Below the pieces are notes generated by a model. The model had not been told where the DNA came from. It was given only the letters and a program-made list of their open reading frames with translations, and made no database searches. Positions 34,969 through 43,206 of a DNA stretch of 64,000 bases are shown one piece after another (position 1 is the first letter of the stretch; every line of letters begins with the position of its first letter). The DNA lies in the NCBI GenBank assembly GCA_937876375.1, contig CALEHY010000019.1:32582-96581 (forward strand), in the 5' to 3' direction. This DNA is from an uncultured Clostridia bacterium. Lineage in GTDB: Bacteria > Bacillota > Clostridia > Oscillospirales > Acutalibacteraceae. The position numbers and the translations under genes were made by a program.

Positions 34969-35457
34969 TTAAATTTCTTTGTTAAAATCATTTATATCAA
35001 AATCGTCAAGCTTGACATACGATGTCTCCTTCTTGTCAAAGGTCATCTCTGTGTCATCCTTTAGCCTAACGGTAATTTGCTTGTTTTCAAAGCTGGTCAT
35101 AACACCATTAAAGTCACGCACACCATCAACAGCACGGATAAGTCGTACCATAACTGGTGAGCCAACATATTTTTCAAAATGCTCGTCACGGATGAGCTCA
35201 CGCTCAACACCAGGTGAGCTAACCTCTAGCATATAGCTCTGTGATATTGGGTCAGCCTCGTCAAGTGGTTTTGTGATAGCGTGGGTCAAATCAACACAGT
35301 CGTTGATATCCACTCCACCGTCCTTGTCGATAAAAATTCTCAAGTACCAGCCAGTGCCCTCTTTCTTAAACTGGACGTCCCAAATATCCAGCCCTAGCTC
35401 CTTGGCAAATGGGGAGATAATCTCCTCAACTCTGGCAACTGTATTCTGCTTTGCCAA
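34969..35457 (-). CDS. rimP: Ribosome maturation factor RimP
   Basis: 162 aa, needed for 30S assembly. Reads AKQNTVARVEEIISPFAKEL, then VQFKKEGTGWYLRIFIDK, GGVDINDCVDLTHAITKPLD, EVSSPGVERELI. The ATG that opens the long frame is upstream of the ribosome site itself (GGAGG lies inside that frame). The true start is therefore taken as the TTG ending at 35457, 7 nt after GGAGG. First gene of the nusA-infB operon. Confidence 0.9.
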   Translation of the reverse strand: MAKQNTVARVEEIISPFAKELGLDIWDVQFKKEGTGWYLRIFIDKDGGVDINDCVDLTHAITKPLDEADPISQSYMLEVSSPGVERELIRDEHFEKYVGSPVMVRLIRAVDGVRDFNGVMTSFENKQITVRLKDDTEMTFDKKETSYVKLDDFDINDFNKEI

Positions 35458-35533
35458 CAAAACACCTCCAAACAATAAAAATAAGCGGATTCGCCAGAAC
35501 CCACCTTAATAGTTTATATTCGTACTATCACCT

Positions 35534-35561
35534 ATTATATATATAAATTATAATTTGTCAA
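35534..35561 (-). promoter_or_regulatory. Promoter of the rimP-nusA-infB operon
   Basis: Minus strand TTGACA (35556-35561), 16 bp, TATAAT (35534-35539). The -35 lies inside the last codons of the upstream membrane-protein gene. A ~70-nt leader precedes rimP. Confidence 0.75.
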
Positions 35562-35898
35562 GCACTTTTTTGAAAGCTGATATTACCATTGGCACGATGG
35601 ATATTGCGCCAGCTGGCACACAGAATATCGCTATCGGCAAAACGAGTAGCAAAAACACGCTCGCACCCTTGGTATCTAGCTCCTTAACCCTACCTAGCAA
35701 AAACACAAATCCGTTAAACGCAAAGGTTGGCACAAGGGCACAGCAAAGAGAGAGTAGCCAGCACTGTCCACTCGACAGCTCAAATGCTACTCTGCCACCA
35801 AGCCTTATTCCAAAAATCATCCCTACCGAAAGCACGAATGTACCGACAAACAGAGATATCAGCATAACCAAATATCTCTTTGAAAAGGTCTTATCCAT
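35548..35898 (-). CDS. Small three-helix membrane protein
   Basis: 116 aa with hydrophobic segments at about residues 10-30, 45-66 and 80-105. No motif recognised. It overlaps the 3' end of trxA by 8 bp, so it is co-transcribed with thioredoxin, and the rimP promoter lies in its tail. Function unknown. Confidence 0.6.
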   Translation of the reverse strand: MDKTFSKRYLVMLISLFVGTFVLSVGMIFGIRLGGRVAFELSSGQCWLLSLCCALVPTFAFNGFVFLLGRVKELDTKGASVFLLLVLPIAIFCVPAGAISIVPMVISAFKKVLDKL

Positions 35899-36199
35899 TA
35901 ATCATATTAAGCAGGTGCTCCTTTTCGACATAGCCGACAGAACGGTCCTTTTCCTCACCATTTTCAAAATAAATCACACAAGGTATTGCCATAACATTGT
36001 ACTCAAGCGCCAAATCCCTAGCCTCGTCACAATTCACCTTGCACACCTTGATATCATCATATTCCTCTGCAATCTCGTCAACAATTGGCGATAGCATCAT
36101 ACAAGGTCCACACCACTCTGCCCAAAAGTCAACTAGCACCTTGCCATCAAAAGCGATGACCTCATCGTCAAAATTTTCCTTTGTAATATCTGTAGTCAT
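35891..36199 (-). CDS. trxA: Thioredoxin
   Basis: 102 aa, a full thioredoxin fold. The active site is DFWAEWCGPCMMLSP, with the cis-proline in NVMAIPCVIYFENGE. It reduces disulfides in the cytoplasm with thioredoxin reductase (not in this window). Second gene of a three-gene unit. Start after AGGAGCAGATT. Confidence 0.95.
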   Translation of the reverse strand: MTTDITKENFDDEVIAFDGKVLVDFWAEWCGPCMMLSPIVDEIAEEYDDIKVCKVNCDEARDLALEYNVMAIPCVIYFENGEEKDRSVGYVEKEHLLNMING

Positions 36200-36208
36200 A
36201 ATCTGCTC

Positions 36209-36442
36209 CTATTTCTGTATCATGCCCATCAATGTTGACAGCATAGCCTTGTCCTCATCAGTAACACGGATATTTGTGCGTATTTTTTGACCATTTGTGT
36301 CAGTAACGCTAATCTCTAGCACAGAGCCAGCATCAAGTCTGCGACCAGCATCTGCCAAGAACATTTTTAGCTTTGGGTGACGAGCGTTGAAGCCGTTAAT
36401 CTCACCCTTTAAATTTAGCAAATCCATTGGATTAATGCCCAT
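36209..36442 (-). CDS. Conserved small protein upstream of trxA
   Basis: 77 aa, starting MGINPMDLLNLKGEINGFNA; GAGG lies 8 nt upstream, so the ATG six codons earlier is rejected. It has a short helix, FNARHPKLKMFLADAGRR, then a beta segment DAGSVLEISVTDTNGQ and a C-terminal helix. Family not recognised. It is 9 bp from trxA and likely shares its transcript. Confidence 0.6.
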   Translation of the reverse strand: MGINPMDLLNLKGEINGFNARHPKLKMFLADAGRRLDAGSVLEISVTDTNGQKIRTNIRVTDEDKAMLSTLMGMIQK

Positions 36443-36571
36443 AATCCATCCTCTTTTCAATTCCTTTATACAAATATTATATGAAAAAATCGGATTAATT
36501 TCAATATTAACTTGATATTTTTAAAATTGGGTATATAATAGTTGATATTTAATCAAAAAGGGGTGATTTGT

Positions 36572-37939
36572 ATGAGAAAAAATGATATGCTAACTGGCAA
36601 TCCGATAAAGTCTATTATTTTGTTTGCTCTGCCTATTATGCTGTCTAATTTGCTACAATATAACTACTCCTTTATCGACAATATCATCGTCGGAAGATAC
36701 ATTAGCACTGATGCGCTGGCTGCTGTCGGTAATGTTGGTGCTATTAACTCATTCATCATCGGTACAGCACTGGGTTTGACCTCTGGATTTACTATCCCAG
36801 TGGCACACGCTTTTGGTGCTGGAGATAGAAAAAAGGTGTCGCACTACGCTGGTAGCAGTATCGTCATCGCTACCATGATTGGCGTGCTAATCGTCATTAT
36901 CGCACATATTCTATCGACCCCATTGCTACGAGTTATCGGCACACCGGAGGAGATAATCGACCTGTCAGCAAGGTATGTAAATATCCTGTATTTCGGTGTT
37001 CCACTACAGATGCTATCAAACAATTTCACAGCGATATCTCGTGCTGTTGGCGAGAGCAAGAAACCACTGTATTTCTTCACCATCAGCGTGGTATCAAATT
37101 TCTTCCTCGACCTACTGTTCGTAAAGCATTTGCGACTTGGTGTTGAGGGTGCTGCTGTTGCAACACTGATATCATACGCTATCGCTGCAACACTGACTGG
37201 TATATATATCATTAGATTTAACAAAGAGGTCAATATCAAGCGTGATGATTTGCGTTTTCACCCAAAAACAGCTTGGTCACAAATCAAGCTCGGTATCCCT
37301 GTATCACTACAGTTCACTATCACCTCTATCGGCTCAATGAGTATGCAGAGCGCTATCAACTCGTTCGGACCAAATGCTATGGCTGGTATCACTGCTGCTG
37401 GCAGAGTGGAGAATTTGACCAATATCCCAATGTCCGGTCTTGGTGTTGCGACACAGACCTTTGTCGGTCAAAACTATGGCGCAGAGAACTATGAGCGTAT
37501 CATCAAATCCGTCAAGCGCATATTCGTTCTTGACCTTGCTGTGTCAGTCGCTATGAGTATTATACTTTACTTAATAGGTCAACCTATGGTATCATTGTTC
37601 ATGAGCGAGCCAAACCCAGCAATTATGCAGGTTGCAAAGCAGTACTTTACTGCTATCGCAAGGTGCTACAGCCTTGTTGCTGTGCTGTTCGTTCTTCGCA
37701 ACACGCTACAGGGTCTTGGCTTCACATATTCAAACACAATCGCTGGTGCTGGTGAGCTAATCGGCAGAATCACTGTCGCATTCCTATTCACAAAGCTGAT
37801 CGGATTCAACGCTATTTGCTACGCTCCACCTATGGCATGGCTACTAGCAGATATACCACTGCTCGTGATTTATCTCATCAAGCGAAAGAAATTCAAGGCT
37901 CTAGCACTGGAGCAGAAAAAACAAACACAAACTGACTAA
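36572..37939 (+). CDS. MATE-family efflux transporter
   Basis: A 455-aa integral membrane protein with twelve helices in two homologous halves. Family motifs: TGNPIKSIILFALPIMLSN at the N terminus, NYSFIDNIIVGRYIS, GLTSGFTIPVAHAFGAGD, FTAISRAVGESKKPLYF, and GVATQTFVGQNYGAENYERI in the second half. Drug or metabolite export coupled to Na+ or H+. Start at 36572 because GGGGTGATTTGT precedes it; ten codons of upstream frame are rejected. Operon with the TauE gene (11-bp gap). Confidence 0.92.
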   Translation: MRKNDMLTGNPIKSIILFALPIMLSNLLQYNYSFIDNIIVGRYISTDALAAVGNVGAINSFIIGTALGLTSGFTIPVAHAFGAGDRKKVSHYAGSSIVIATMIGVLIVIIAHILSTPLLRVIGTPEEIIDLSARYVNILYFGVPLQMLSNNFTAISRAVGESKKPLYFFTISVVSNFFLDLLFVKHLRLGVEGAAVATLISYAIAATLTGIYIIRFNKEVNIKRDDLRFHPKTAWSQIKLGIPVSLQFTITSIGSMSMQSAINSFGPNAMAGITAAGRVENLTNIPMSGLGVATQTFVGQNYGAENYERIIKSVKRIFVLDLAVSVAMSIILYLIGQPMVSLFMSEPNPAIMQVAKQYFTAIARCYSLVAVLFVLRNTLQGLGFTYSNTIAGAGELIGRITVAFLFTKLIGFNAICYAPPMAWLLADIPLLVIYLIKRKKFKALALEQKKQTQTD

Positions 37940-37950
37940 TCGAGGATATT

Positions 37951-38712
37951 ATGCAAATCGAATTTTGGCAATTTTTGATTGTGTGTCCGTTGGTATTCCT
38001 TGGTGGATTCGTCGACTCCATCGCTGGTGGAGGTGGACTAATCTCGCTACCAGCATATATGATTGCTGGACTACCAGTACACCAGTCAATAGCTACTAAC
38101 AAATTGAGCTCTGGTATGGGTACTACCATTGCCACAGCAAGATATGCAAAAAGTGGGTTCATCCCAGTTAAACAGGCGATATTCTGTATCATCTGTGCAT
38201 TCATTGGCTCTGCCAGTGGTGCAAGGCTTGCACTACTAATATCGGACCATTATTTCAAGATAATAATGCTCGTCATCCTACCTATCACAGCGTACTATGT
38301 CACAAAGGACAAGGCTCTAAAGAATGACAAAGAGGCACTGTCCACCAAACGAACAATTATTCTGTCAATGTTGGTAGCGCTGTTCCTAGGTGCATATGAC
38401 GGATTTTATGGTCCGGGCACTGGCACATTTCTCATTCTGTTCCTTACCAGTGTCGCACATATGAAGCTTAACGAGGCAAATGGTGTCACAAAGGTAATCA
38501 ATCTGTCGACTAACATATCATCACTGATAGTTTATCTCATCAATGGCAAGGTCGTTATCCTGCTTGGACTTGTTGCTGGAGTGTTCGGTATAGCTGGCAA
38601 CTACCTTGGCTCAAAGCTTTTTGTAAAAAGTGGGTCAAAAATCGTCAAACCAATAATGATTGTCGTGCTGATAGTATTCTTCATCAAAATCATAACAGAA
38701 TTAGTAAAATAA
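37951..38712 (+). CDS. TauE/SafE-family sulfite/organosulfonate exporter
   Basis: A 253-aa membrane protein with about eight helices. Family signature GGFVDSIAGGGGLISLPAYM with AGLPVHQSIATNKLSSGMGT, and the second-half counterpart GAYDGFYGPGTGTFLILF with NEANGVTKVINLSTN. Anion export is the family role; the exact substrate is unknown. Confidence 0.88.
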   Translation: MQIEFWQFLIVCPLVFLGGFVDSIAGGGGLISLPAYMIAGLPVHQSIATNKLSSGMGTTIATARYAKSGFIPVKQAIFCIICAFIGSASGARLALLISDHYFKIIMLVILPITAYYVTKDKALKNDKEALSTKRTIILSMLVALFLGAYDGFYGPGTGTFLILFLTSVAHMKLNEANGVTKVINLSTNISSLIVYLINGKVVILLGLVAGVFGIAGNYLGSKLFVKSGSKIVKPIMIVVLIVFFIKIITELVK

Positions 38713-38746
38713 AAGCATTTGGGCATATACCCAAATGCTTTTTTGT
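38711..38746. terminator. Bidirectional terminator
   Basis: AAAGCATTTGGG, 6-nt loop, CCCAAATGCTTTTTT, between the convergent TauE-type gene and the gene at 38749-39324. Confidence 0.88.
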
Positions 38747-38748
38747 TA

Positions 38749-39324
38749 TTATTCGCTTGTTAGTGTTAGAGAACCTGCTGGTACAGTAATGCTTGGATAA
38801 TTTGCATCCGTCACATTGAATACTCTCTGTGCATACAGAGCGTTTGTTATCTCAACTGTCTGTGTGGCTGCTGTCATAGCAACTGACTTTAATGTGTCAT
38901 CAAAGCTGTGACGACTGTCAGATGATACCTGCTTGTAATACAGAGTTACACTGCCATCAGATGCATAAGGTACATTTGAAATAGTAGCGCTACCACTTGA
39001 ATCAGTAGTAACATTGTCACCTACAGGATTACCAGCGCTATCGCATCGAACGAACACGGCATTCTCAACTGGTGTGCCAGCAGCTGTGCCATCCTCTGTA
39101 ACATGGAGCGTCAAAGCACCAGTCGCAGCGATAGTAAAATCATACACTGTCACGTCTGCTGTAACTGTGATAGATTTTGGGTCTAATGTTGTGGAATCAT
39201 AACCAGAAAAGCTAGCGCTGACAGCATATCCACCGTTGTTTACATTTTCGCTACCTGTTCCATTATCAATAGAAATAGTGTAGCTATCGTTAGTTGTTTT
39301 TTTGTTTTTTTCAAGTTTATCCAT
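38749..39324 (-). CDS. Prealbumin/Ig-like repeat protein without signal peptide
   Basis: A 191-aa protein starting MDKLEKNKKTTNDSYTISID after GGAGGGTGACAAT; an upstream frame to 39363 is rejected. Two beta modules are visible: a strand-rich N-terminal half and a Cna-B/carboxypeptidase-regulatory-like half (VENAVFVRCDSAGNPVGD, TDSSGSATISNVPY). No signal peptide, membrane helix or sorting motif is present, which is odd for such folds. It lies immediately beyond the duplicated spo0A tail, and so would have been the next gene after spo0A before the element arrived. Function unknown. Confidence 0.55.
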   Translation of the reverse strand: MDKLEKNKKTTNDSYTISIDNGTGSENVNNGGYAVSASFSGYDSTTLDPKSITVTADVTVYDFTIAATGALTLHVTEDGTAAGTPVENAVFVRCDSAGNPVGDNVTTDSSGSATISNVPYASDGSVTLYYKQVSSDSRHSFDDTLKSVAMTAATQTVEITNALYAQRVFNVTDANYPSITVPAGSLTLTSE

Positions 39325-39390
39325 ATTGTCACCCTCCATTGTTATACTACTCAAAAGTGACAAAATGGTGATTATCTCAAGCTAAAATTT

Positions 39391-39537
39391 TTATGCACTT
39401 GTTTTCATATCAAGCTTAAGCTTGTCAGATATCATTGCTATAAACTCAGAATTAGTTGGCTTACCTCTGTTAGACTGAATTGTATAGCCGAAATATGATG
39501 AAAGAACATCAACATCCCCTCTATCCCAAGCAACTTC
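39391..39537 (-). pseudogene. Detached spo0A 3' end (49 codons including stop)
   Basis: Minus strand reads EVAWDRGDVDVLSSYFGYTI and then QSNRGKPTNSEFIAMISDKL-KLDMKTSA-stop. It matches the last 48 residues of the intact Spo0A (46904-47050) except at 5 positions (N/E, L/I, D/S, K/R, S/T), yet roughly a quarter of the bases differ, mostly silently. Homology stops abruptly at 39537/39538. It is not a recent tandem duplication. It is either the displaced original tail or a tail brought in from another species. Confidence 0.9.
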
Positions 39538-39538
39538 A

Positions 39539-39552
39539 AAACCTATAAACAC
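39539..39552 (+). repeat. Element end inverted repeat, left copy
   Basis: AAACCTATAAACAC, starting one base after spo0A homology ends; complement at 46782-46795. Probable integrase arm or end site. Confidence 0.65.
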
Positions 39553-39652
39553 TTTAAATATTTATTGCTTTATATTCAATTTATTTATTGTTTTCTAATT
39601 ATAAATCATCATCCTTTGAAAAGTCAATAACAAAATATATGCACCTATTAAA

Positions 39653-39783
39653 ATGTAAAATCAAGGCATACTCTGTTATTACATTTAAAAAGGGCTAATA
39701 TATGTAAAATGAAAGTTGTAAAATCAACTATTTTACAAAATGTAAAGAAAATGCTTGACTTCTATTTTACATTGTGCTAATAT
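39653..39783 (+). promoter_or_regulatory. res-like repeat array and promoter of the serine recombinase
   Basis: Several TGTAAAAT units in both orientations, including ATTTTACAAAATGTAAAG (around 39729-39746), fill this stretch. The last unit lies in the spacer of a strong promoter: TTGACT (39755-39760), 17 bp, TAATAT (39778-39783). Layout as in resolvase genes that bind their own res site and repress themselves. The rest of 39325-39652 holds the spo0A tail and AT-rich DNA with no other gene. Confidence 0.65.
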
Positions 39784-39815
39784 AGAATTAACAAAAGAAA
39801 GGAATTATATTTATT

Positions 39816-40394
39816 ATGTCAAATATTGCTTATGTTAGAGTATCAACAGTAGAACAAAACGAACAAAGACAAATAGAAGGTATCAAGAATAAGGCTAATA
39901 TTGATAAGTGGTTTATTGAAAAGGCATCAGCAAAGGATACTAATAGACCAGAGCTACAAAGCCTATTAGATTATGTGCGTGAAGGTGATATAGTTTATAT
40001 TCACGATTTCAGCAGATTAGCAAGAAGCACCAAAGATTTATTAGATATTGTGGAAACATTAAAGAATAAAGGTGTTACCCTTTATAGCAACAAAGAAAGT
40101 ATAGATACTTCAACCCCTAATGGAAAACTTATGCTTACAATGATTGGAGCTATTTACGAATTTGAAAGGGCTAATATGCTTGAAAGACAAAGAGAAGGCA
40201 TAGCAATAGCAAAAAAAGAAGGTAAATATAAAGGTGGTCAAGTGAAAAAGATTGATTTAACACTATTTGAAAAGCATTATAATAGGTACTTGCAAAGAGA
40301 AATAAACAAAATGCAGCTTGCAGAGGTTTTAAATATTTCAAGACCTACATTAGATAAGCTAATTAAAGAATACAAAGAAAACGGAACAATTTAA
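39816..40394 (+). CDS. Serine recombinase (resolvase/invertase family)
   Basis: A 192-aa small serine recombinase. N-terminal catalytic domain IAYVRVSTVEQNEQRQIEGI with the nucleophilic Ser, YIHDFSRLARSTKDLLDIV, and GKLMLTMIGAIYEFERANML. The C-terminal Hin-like helix-turn-helix has MQLAEVLNISRPTLDKLIKE. The size fits plasmid resolvases. With the TGTAAAAT array upstream it probably resolves multimers of the circular form of the element rather than integrating it. Start after GAAAGGAATTATATTTATT. Confidence 0.9.
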   Translation: MSNIAYVRVSTVEQNEQRQIEGIKNKANIDKWFIEKASAKDTNRPELQSLLDYVREGDIVYIHDFSRLARSTKDLLDIVETLKNKGVTLYSNKESIDTSTPNGKLMLTMIGAIYEFERANMLERQREGIAIAKKEGKYKGGQVKKIDLTLFEKHYNRYLQREINKMQLAEVLNISRPTLDKLIKEYKENGTI

Positions 40395-40419
40395 ACAAGT
40401 TAATAGATAACTGAATTTA

Positions 40420-40458
40420 GGGTGTAGGTTGTGAATGTATCAGCTACACCCTTTTATT
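40420..40458 (+). terminator. Terminator of the serine recombinase gene
   Basis: GGGTGTAG (40420-40427), 16-nt loop, CTACACCC (40444-40451), TTTTATTAT. Confidence 0.8.
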
Positions 40459-40765
40459 ATGCCCTATATGGCTTTATATATGTAATATAGGGGGTATTAA
40501 CAAATTTAATTATATAGGGTTTTATAATTGATTCTGTACCTATTACACATCTAAACCAACGATTAAAAAAATAGCTCCGTTCTTGATGCACCGAATAACA
40601 AAACACTTGTTATAGCTAAATCAAGGTATAAGCAATAAATAATGTAGAAATCATTAAAAATATTTCTGACAAAATCAAGGTTTATGGTGTTTAATGATAT
40701 TAGAGGGGTTAGCCCTCTGCAATATAAACTATTATCAAAACACTTAAATTAAGGAGGTTAAGAGT
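40459..40765 (+). other. Non-coding segment with hairpins and short direct repeats
   Basis: Holds CCCTATAT/ATATAGGG (40462-40469/40485-40492), AGAGGG-GTTAG-CCCTCT (40702-40718), and AAATCAAGG(T)-type repeats near 40618 and 40672, also at 39658. It precedes the HU-like and helicase genes and could contain a replication origin or leader. No gene was recognised. Confidence 0.4.
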
Positions 40766-41080
40766 ATGCAACAAAGCACAAAAGAAATCACTTTTTCAAG
40801 GGATATGCTAATAAATGAATTAGTGTTGAATATGGAAGGTGTAATAAATAAAGCTGATGTTATTAAAATGTATAACCAGCTTGAAAACAATGTTATTAAT
40901 CATCTGCTACAAGCTACACCGAACAAAAGCATTAAATTAAAGGTGTTTAATGGTATTTATCTATTATCGCAATATATACCAGATGAATATAGAAAAGGCA
41001 GCTTGTGGCTTGAAGAACACATTAGATTCAAGGCAAAGTTTACTACATATTTGAAAAGAAGATTAAACGGAAAGCAGTAA
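40766..41080 (+). CDS. Possible HU-like DNA-binding protein
   Basis: 104 aa, basic C terminus. The pattern ITFSRDMLINELVLNMEG, NKADVIKMYNQLENNVINHL, KSIKLKVFNGIYLLSQY and RFKAKFTTYLKRRLNGK follows the helix-helix-sheet-tail order of HU/IHF. The identity is weak and the DNA-intercalating arm sequence is not typical. It sits just before the helicase (14-bp gap), so a replication accessory role is plausible. Start after AAGGAGGTTAAGAGT. Confidence 0.5.
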   Translation: MQQSTKEITFSRDMLINELVLNMEGVINKADVIKMYNQLENNVINHLLQATPNKSIKLKVFNGIYLLSQYIPDEYRKGSLWLEEHIRFKAKFTTYLKRRLNGKQ

Positions 41081-41094
41081 AAGGAGCTGATTAT

Positions 41095-42792
41095 ATGTAT
41101 ATTGAAATCATTAGAAACAATACTAAACCGAATCAAATTAAATTTGATAATTCAACATTATCAATTATTAGAAATACAAACAATGCAAAACACATTATAT
41201 TCAAGAAAAAATTAAAAGAAATTGAAAACAATTATTCTACTGAATACCGAATTAATGAGCCTTCAATATCAAATCATAATGAAGAATTATTAGATAAGTG
41301 TTTAGATGAAGTTATGTTATTGATTGATGCTTTTAATAATTTAAAAATTACAGAATCAATTAATCAAAGCAAAAAAATTACTATAATTGATGCTATTATG
41401 GGTACTGGTAAAACAACCTATATTATTGAAAACATCATTAATAGGCAACAAGAACAAATTAAACAAGCAGAGGAATATTTTGAGCTTGGTTGGTATAGTG
41501 AATTTGATAAACAAAAGGCAATTAATAGTCTTGATAAATTTATTTGTGTATTGCCTACCTTAAAAGAATGTAACCGATATAAAGAAGCTATATATACTAA
41601 TATTGAGGTTTTTGAGCCAGATGCAGAAAAAGGCAAAGGCAGTAAATTAGAAAACTTTAAAGAACTTATCAAAAGAAATAAGAATATTGCAACCACTCAC
41701 GCATTAATACAATTAATTGATGAAGAATGTATTGAGTATTTAAGAGCATCAAATTATATTCTTATTATTGATGAAGAATTAAATGTCGTAGAGCCATATA
41801 AGAAAATGGCTGAAAAGGATATTAAAGCCCTTTATGATTTAGGGTATATCATCAAAAATGATAACGGCTTTTTAGTTTGGAATGAGCAGGATGATGAAAC
41901 AAAGTTTAGATATGATGATGTTAAAAGATTATGCAATTTAGGTTGTTTAATGGAATATGCTAATTCTAATAATCGTCATATCGTTATTTGGAACTTCCCA
42001 CCTATTTTCTTTGATTTATTCAAAAAATGCTATATATGTACTTATTTGTGGGATGGCTCTATTCAAAAGCATTATTTTAATCTACATAATATCAATTATG
42101 AGCATAAAACATTAATTGATGGTAAATTAGTTGATTATGACAAATCATTAGAAAGAGAGATTAGAACACATTATAAAAGCCTTATAGATATATATGAAGG
42201 TGGTTTAAATGTTGTTGGTGATAGTATTGAAACTGGTTTAAAAGGCAGACCATCAAGACCGTTATGCTCAACTTGGTATGATAAACATATCAAAATATTT
42301 AGTAACGATTCTTTTACCGATAAAGAAATGGAAGAAAAAGAGATTAAAAGAGGTATTAAAAAGAAATATTCACCTACAAATAACTTAATTAAGGTCGTTA
42401 AGAATAACACCAGTAATTATTTCAAAAACATCAAAAAAAGCAGGGCTACATATAATATGTGGACAGTATATAAAGGCAATAACAATAAAATAAGAAATGC
42501 TATTAAAGGTGATGGATATGCAAATGGTTTTGTACCTTGTAATTGTAAAGGAACAAATGAATTTAAAGACAGAATCAATTTAGCCTATTTAATAGACTAT
42601 AATATTTCACCAGTTGAATCACAATTTTTTAAGCAATATAACATACAAGTTAATGAAGATTTATATAGTTTGTCTGTAATGCTTCAATGGATATGGCGTA
42701 GTGCGATTAGAGAACATCAAGCTATATCAATTTATATACCTTCGCAGAGAATGAGAACACTATTAAAAAGCTGGTTAAATAATGAAATTTAG
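41095..42792 (+). CDS. SF2 DEAD-like helicase of the element
   Basis: 565 aa. Walker A is DAIMGTGKTTYIIENI, the Walker B-like motif II is YILIIDEELNVVEPY (DEE in place of DEAD), and a motif VI-like segment near the C terminus reads LQWIWRSAIREHQAISIY. The core between is Asn/Lys-rich. This architecture is familiar from plasmid and phage replication helicases, so it probably replicates the circular element. It lacks an obvious primase or Rep nicking domain. Start after AAAGGAGCTGATTAT. Confidence 0.7.
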   Translation: MYIEIIRNNTKPNQIKFDNSTLSIIRNTNNAKHIIFKKKLKEIENNYSTEYRINEPSISNHNEELLDKCLDEVMLLIDAFNNLKITESINQSKKITIIDAIMGTGKTTYIIENIINRQQEQIKQAEEYFELGWYSEFDKQKAINSLDKFICVLPTLKECNRYKEAIYTNIEVFEPDAEKGKGSKLENFKELIKRNKNIATTHALIQLIDEECIEYLRASNYILIIDEELNVVEPYKKMAEKDIKALYDLGYIIKNDNGFLVWNEQDDETKFRYDDVKRLCNLGCLMEYANSNNRHIVIWNFPPIFFDLFKKCYICTYLWDGSIQKHYFNLHNINYEHKTLIDGKLVDYDKSLEREIRTHYKSLIDIYEGGLNVVGDSIETGLKGRPSRPLCSTWYDKHIKIFSNDSFTDKEMEEKEIKRGIKKKYSPTNNLIKVVKNNTSNYFKNIKKSRATYNMWTVYKGNNNKIRNAIKGDGYANGFVPCNCKGTNEFKDRINLAYLIDYNISPVESQFFKQYNIQVNEDLYSLSVMLQWIWRSAIREHQAISIYIPSQRMRTLLKSWLNNEI

Positions 42793-43206
42793 AAGAAATC
42801 ACATAAAAAAATCTTCTAAAAAATCTTGAAAACCCTTTATTTAAGCCAATTTTCAAGGCATTTTCTTAAAAGTAAAGAGGTATATTAAAATAGGTTAATT
42901 TTGCGATAGCAAAATAAAACTAAACAAAGAAAATAACGATAGTTATTTTATGCGTTAGTAATATATAAGTTATTGCGTAGCAGAGGATAACAAGCTAATT
43001 ATCATAAAACAAAATAGTGTTAATAACCTCTGCTATTATTATTTTGATGCTAACGCAATTATGGGCTTACCCCTCTTTACCTTAATTGCTATCGCAATTA
43101 AAGGTACGCCCTAAAGGGCTAAAGAATGTTCACTTGCGTGAACATATATAATATATTTCTTTTCTTGCGTTGTAGCAGGGCTAAACAAAAATAAGGAAGC
43201 GATTAT
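42793..43206 (+). other. Densely structured non-coding region
   Basis: 414 bp without a gene but with many stems. ATTTTGC-GATA-GCAAAAT (42898-42915) and AAAATAAC-GATA-GTTATTTT (42930-42949). TGCGTTAG/CTAACGCA (42951-42958/43050-43057) encloses TAGCAGAGG/CCTCTGCTA (42978-42986/43027-43035). Then TACCTTAATTGC-TATC-GCAATTAAAGGTA (43078-43106), GCCC-TAAA-GGGC (43108-43119), and TGTTCAC-TTGC-GTGAACA (43127-43144). Three stems of different sequence share a GATA loop (or its complement TATC). It may be an origin, a structured RNA or an array of protein sites; it also precedes the radical SAM gene. Confidence 0.65.

Noticed and set aside
39391..39537. Recent tandem duplication of spo0A
   Set aside because: Protein identity is high but many silent bases differ, so the two tails were not copied from one another recently.
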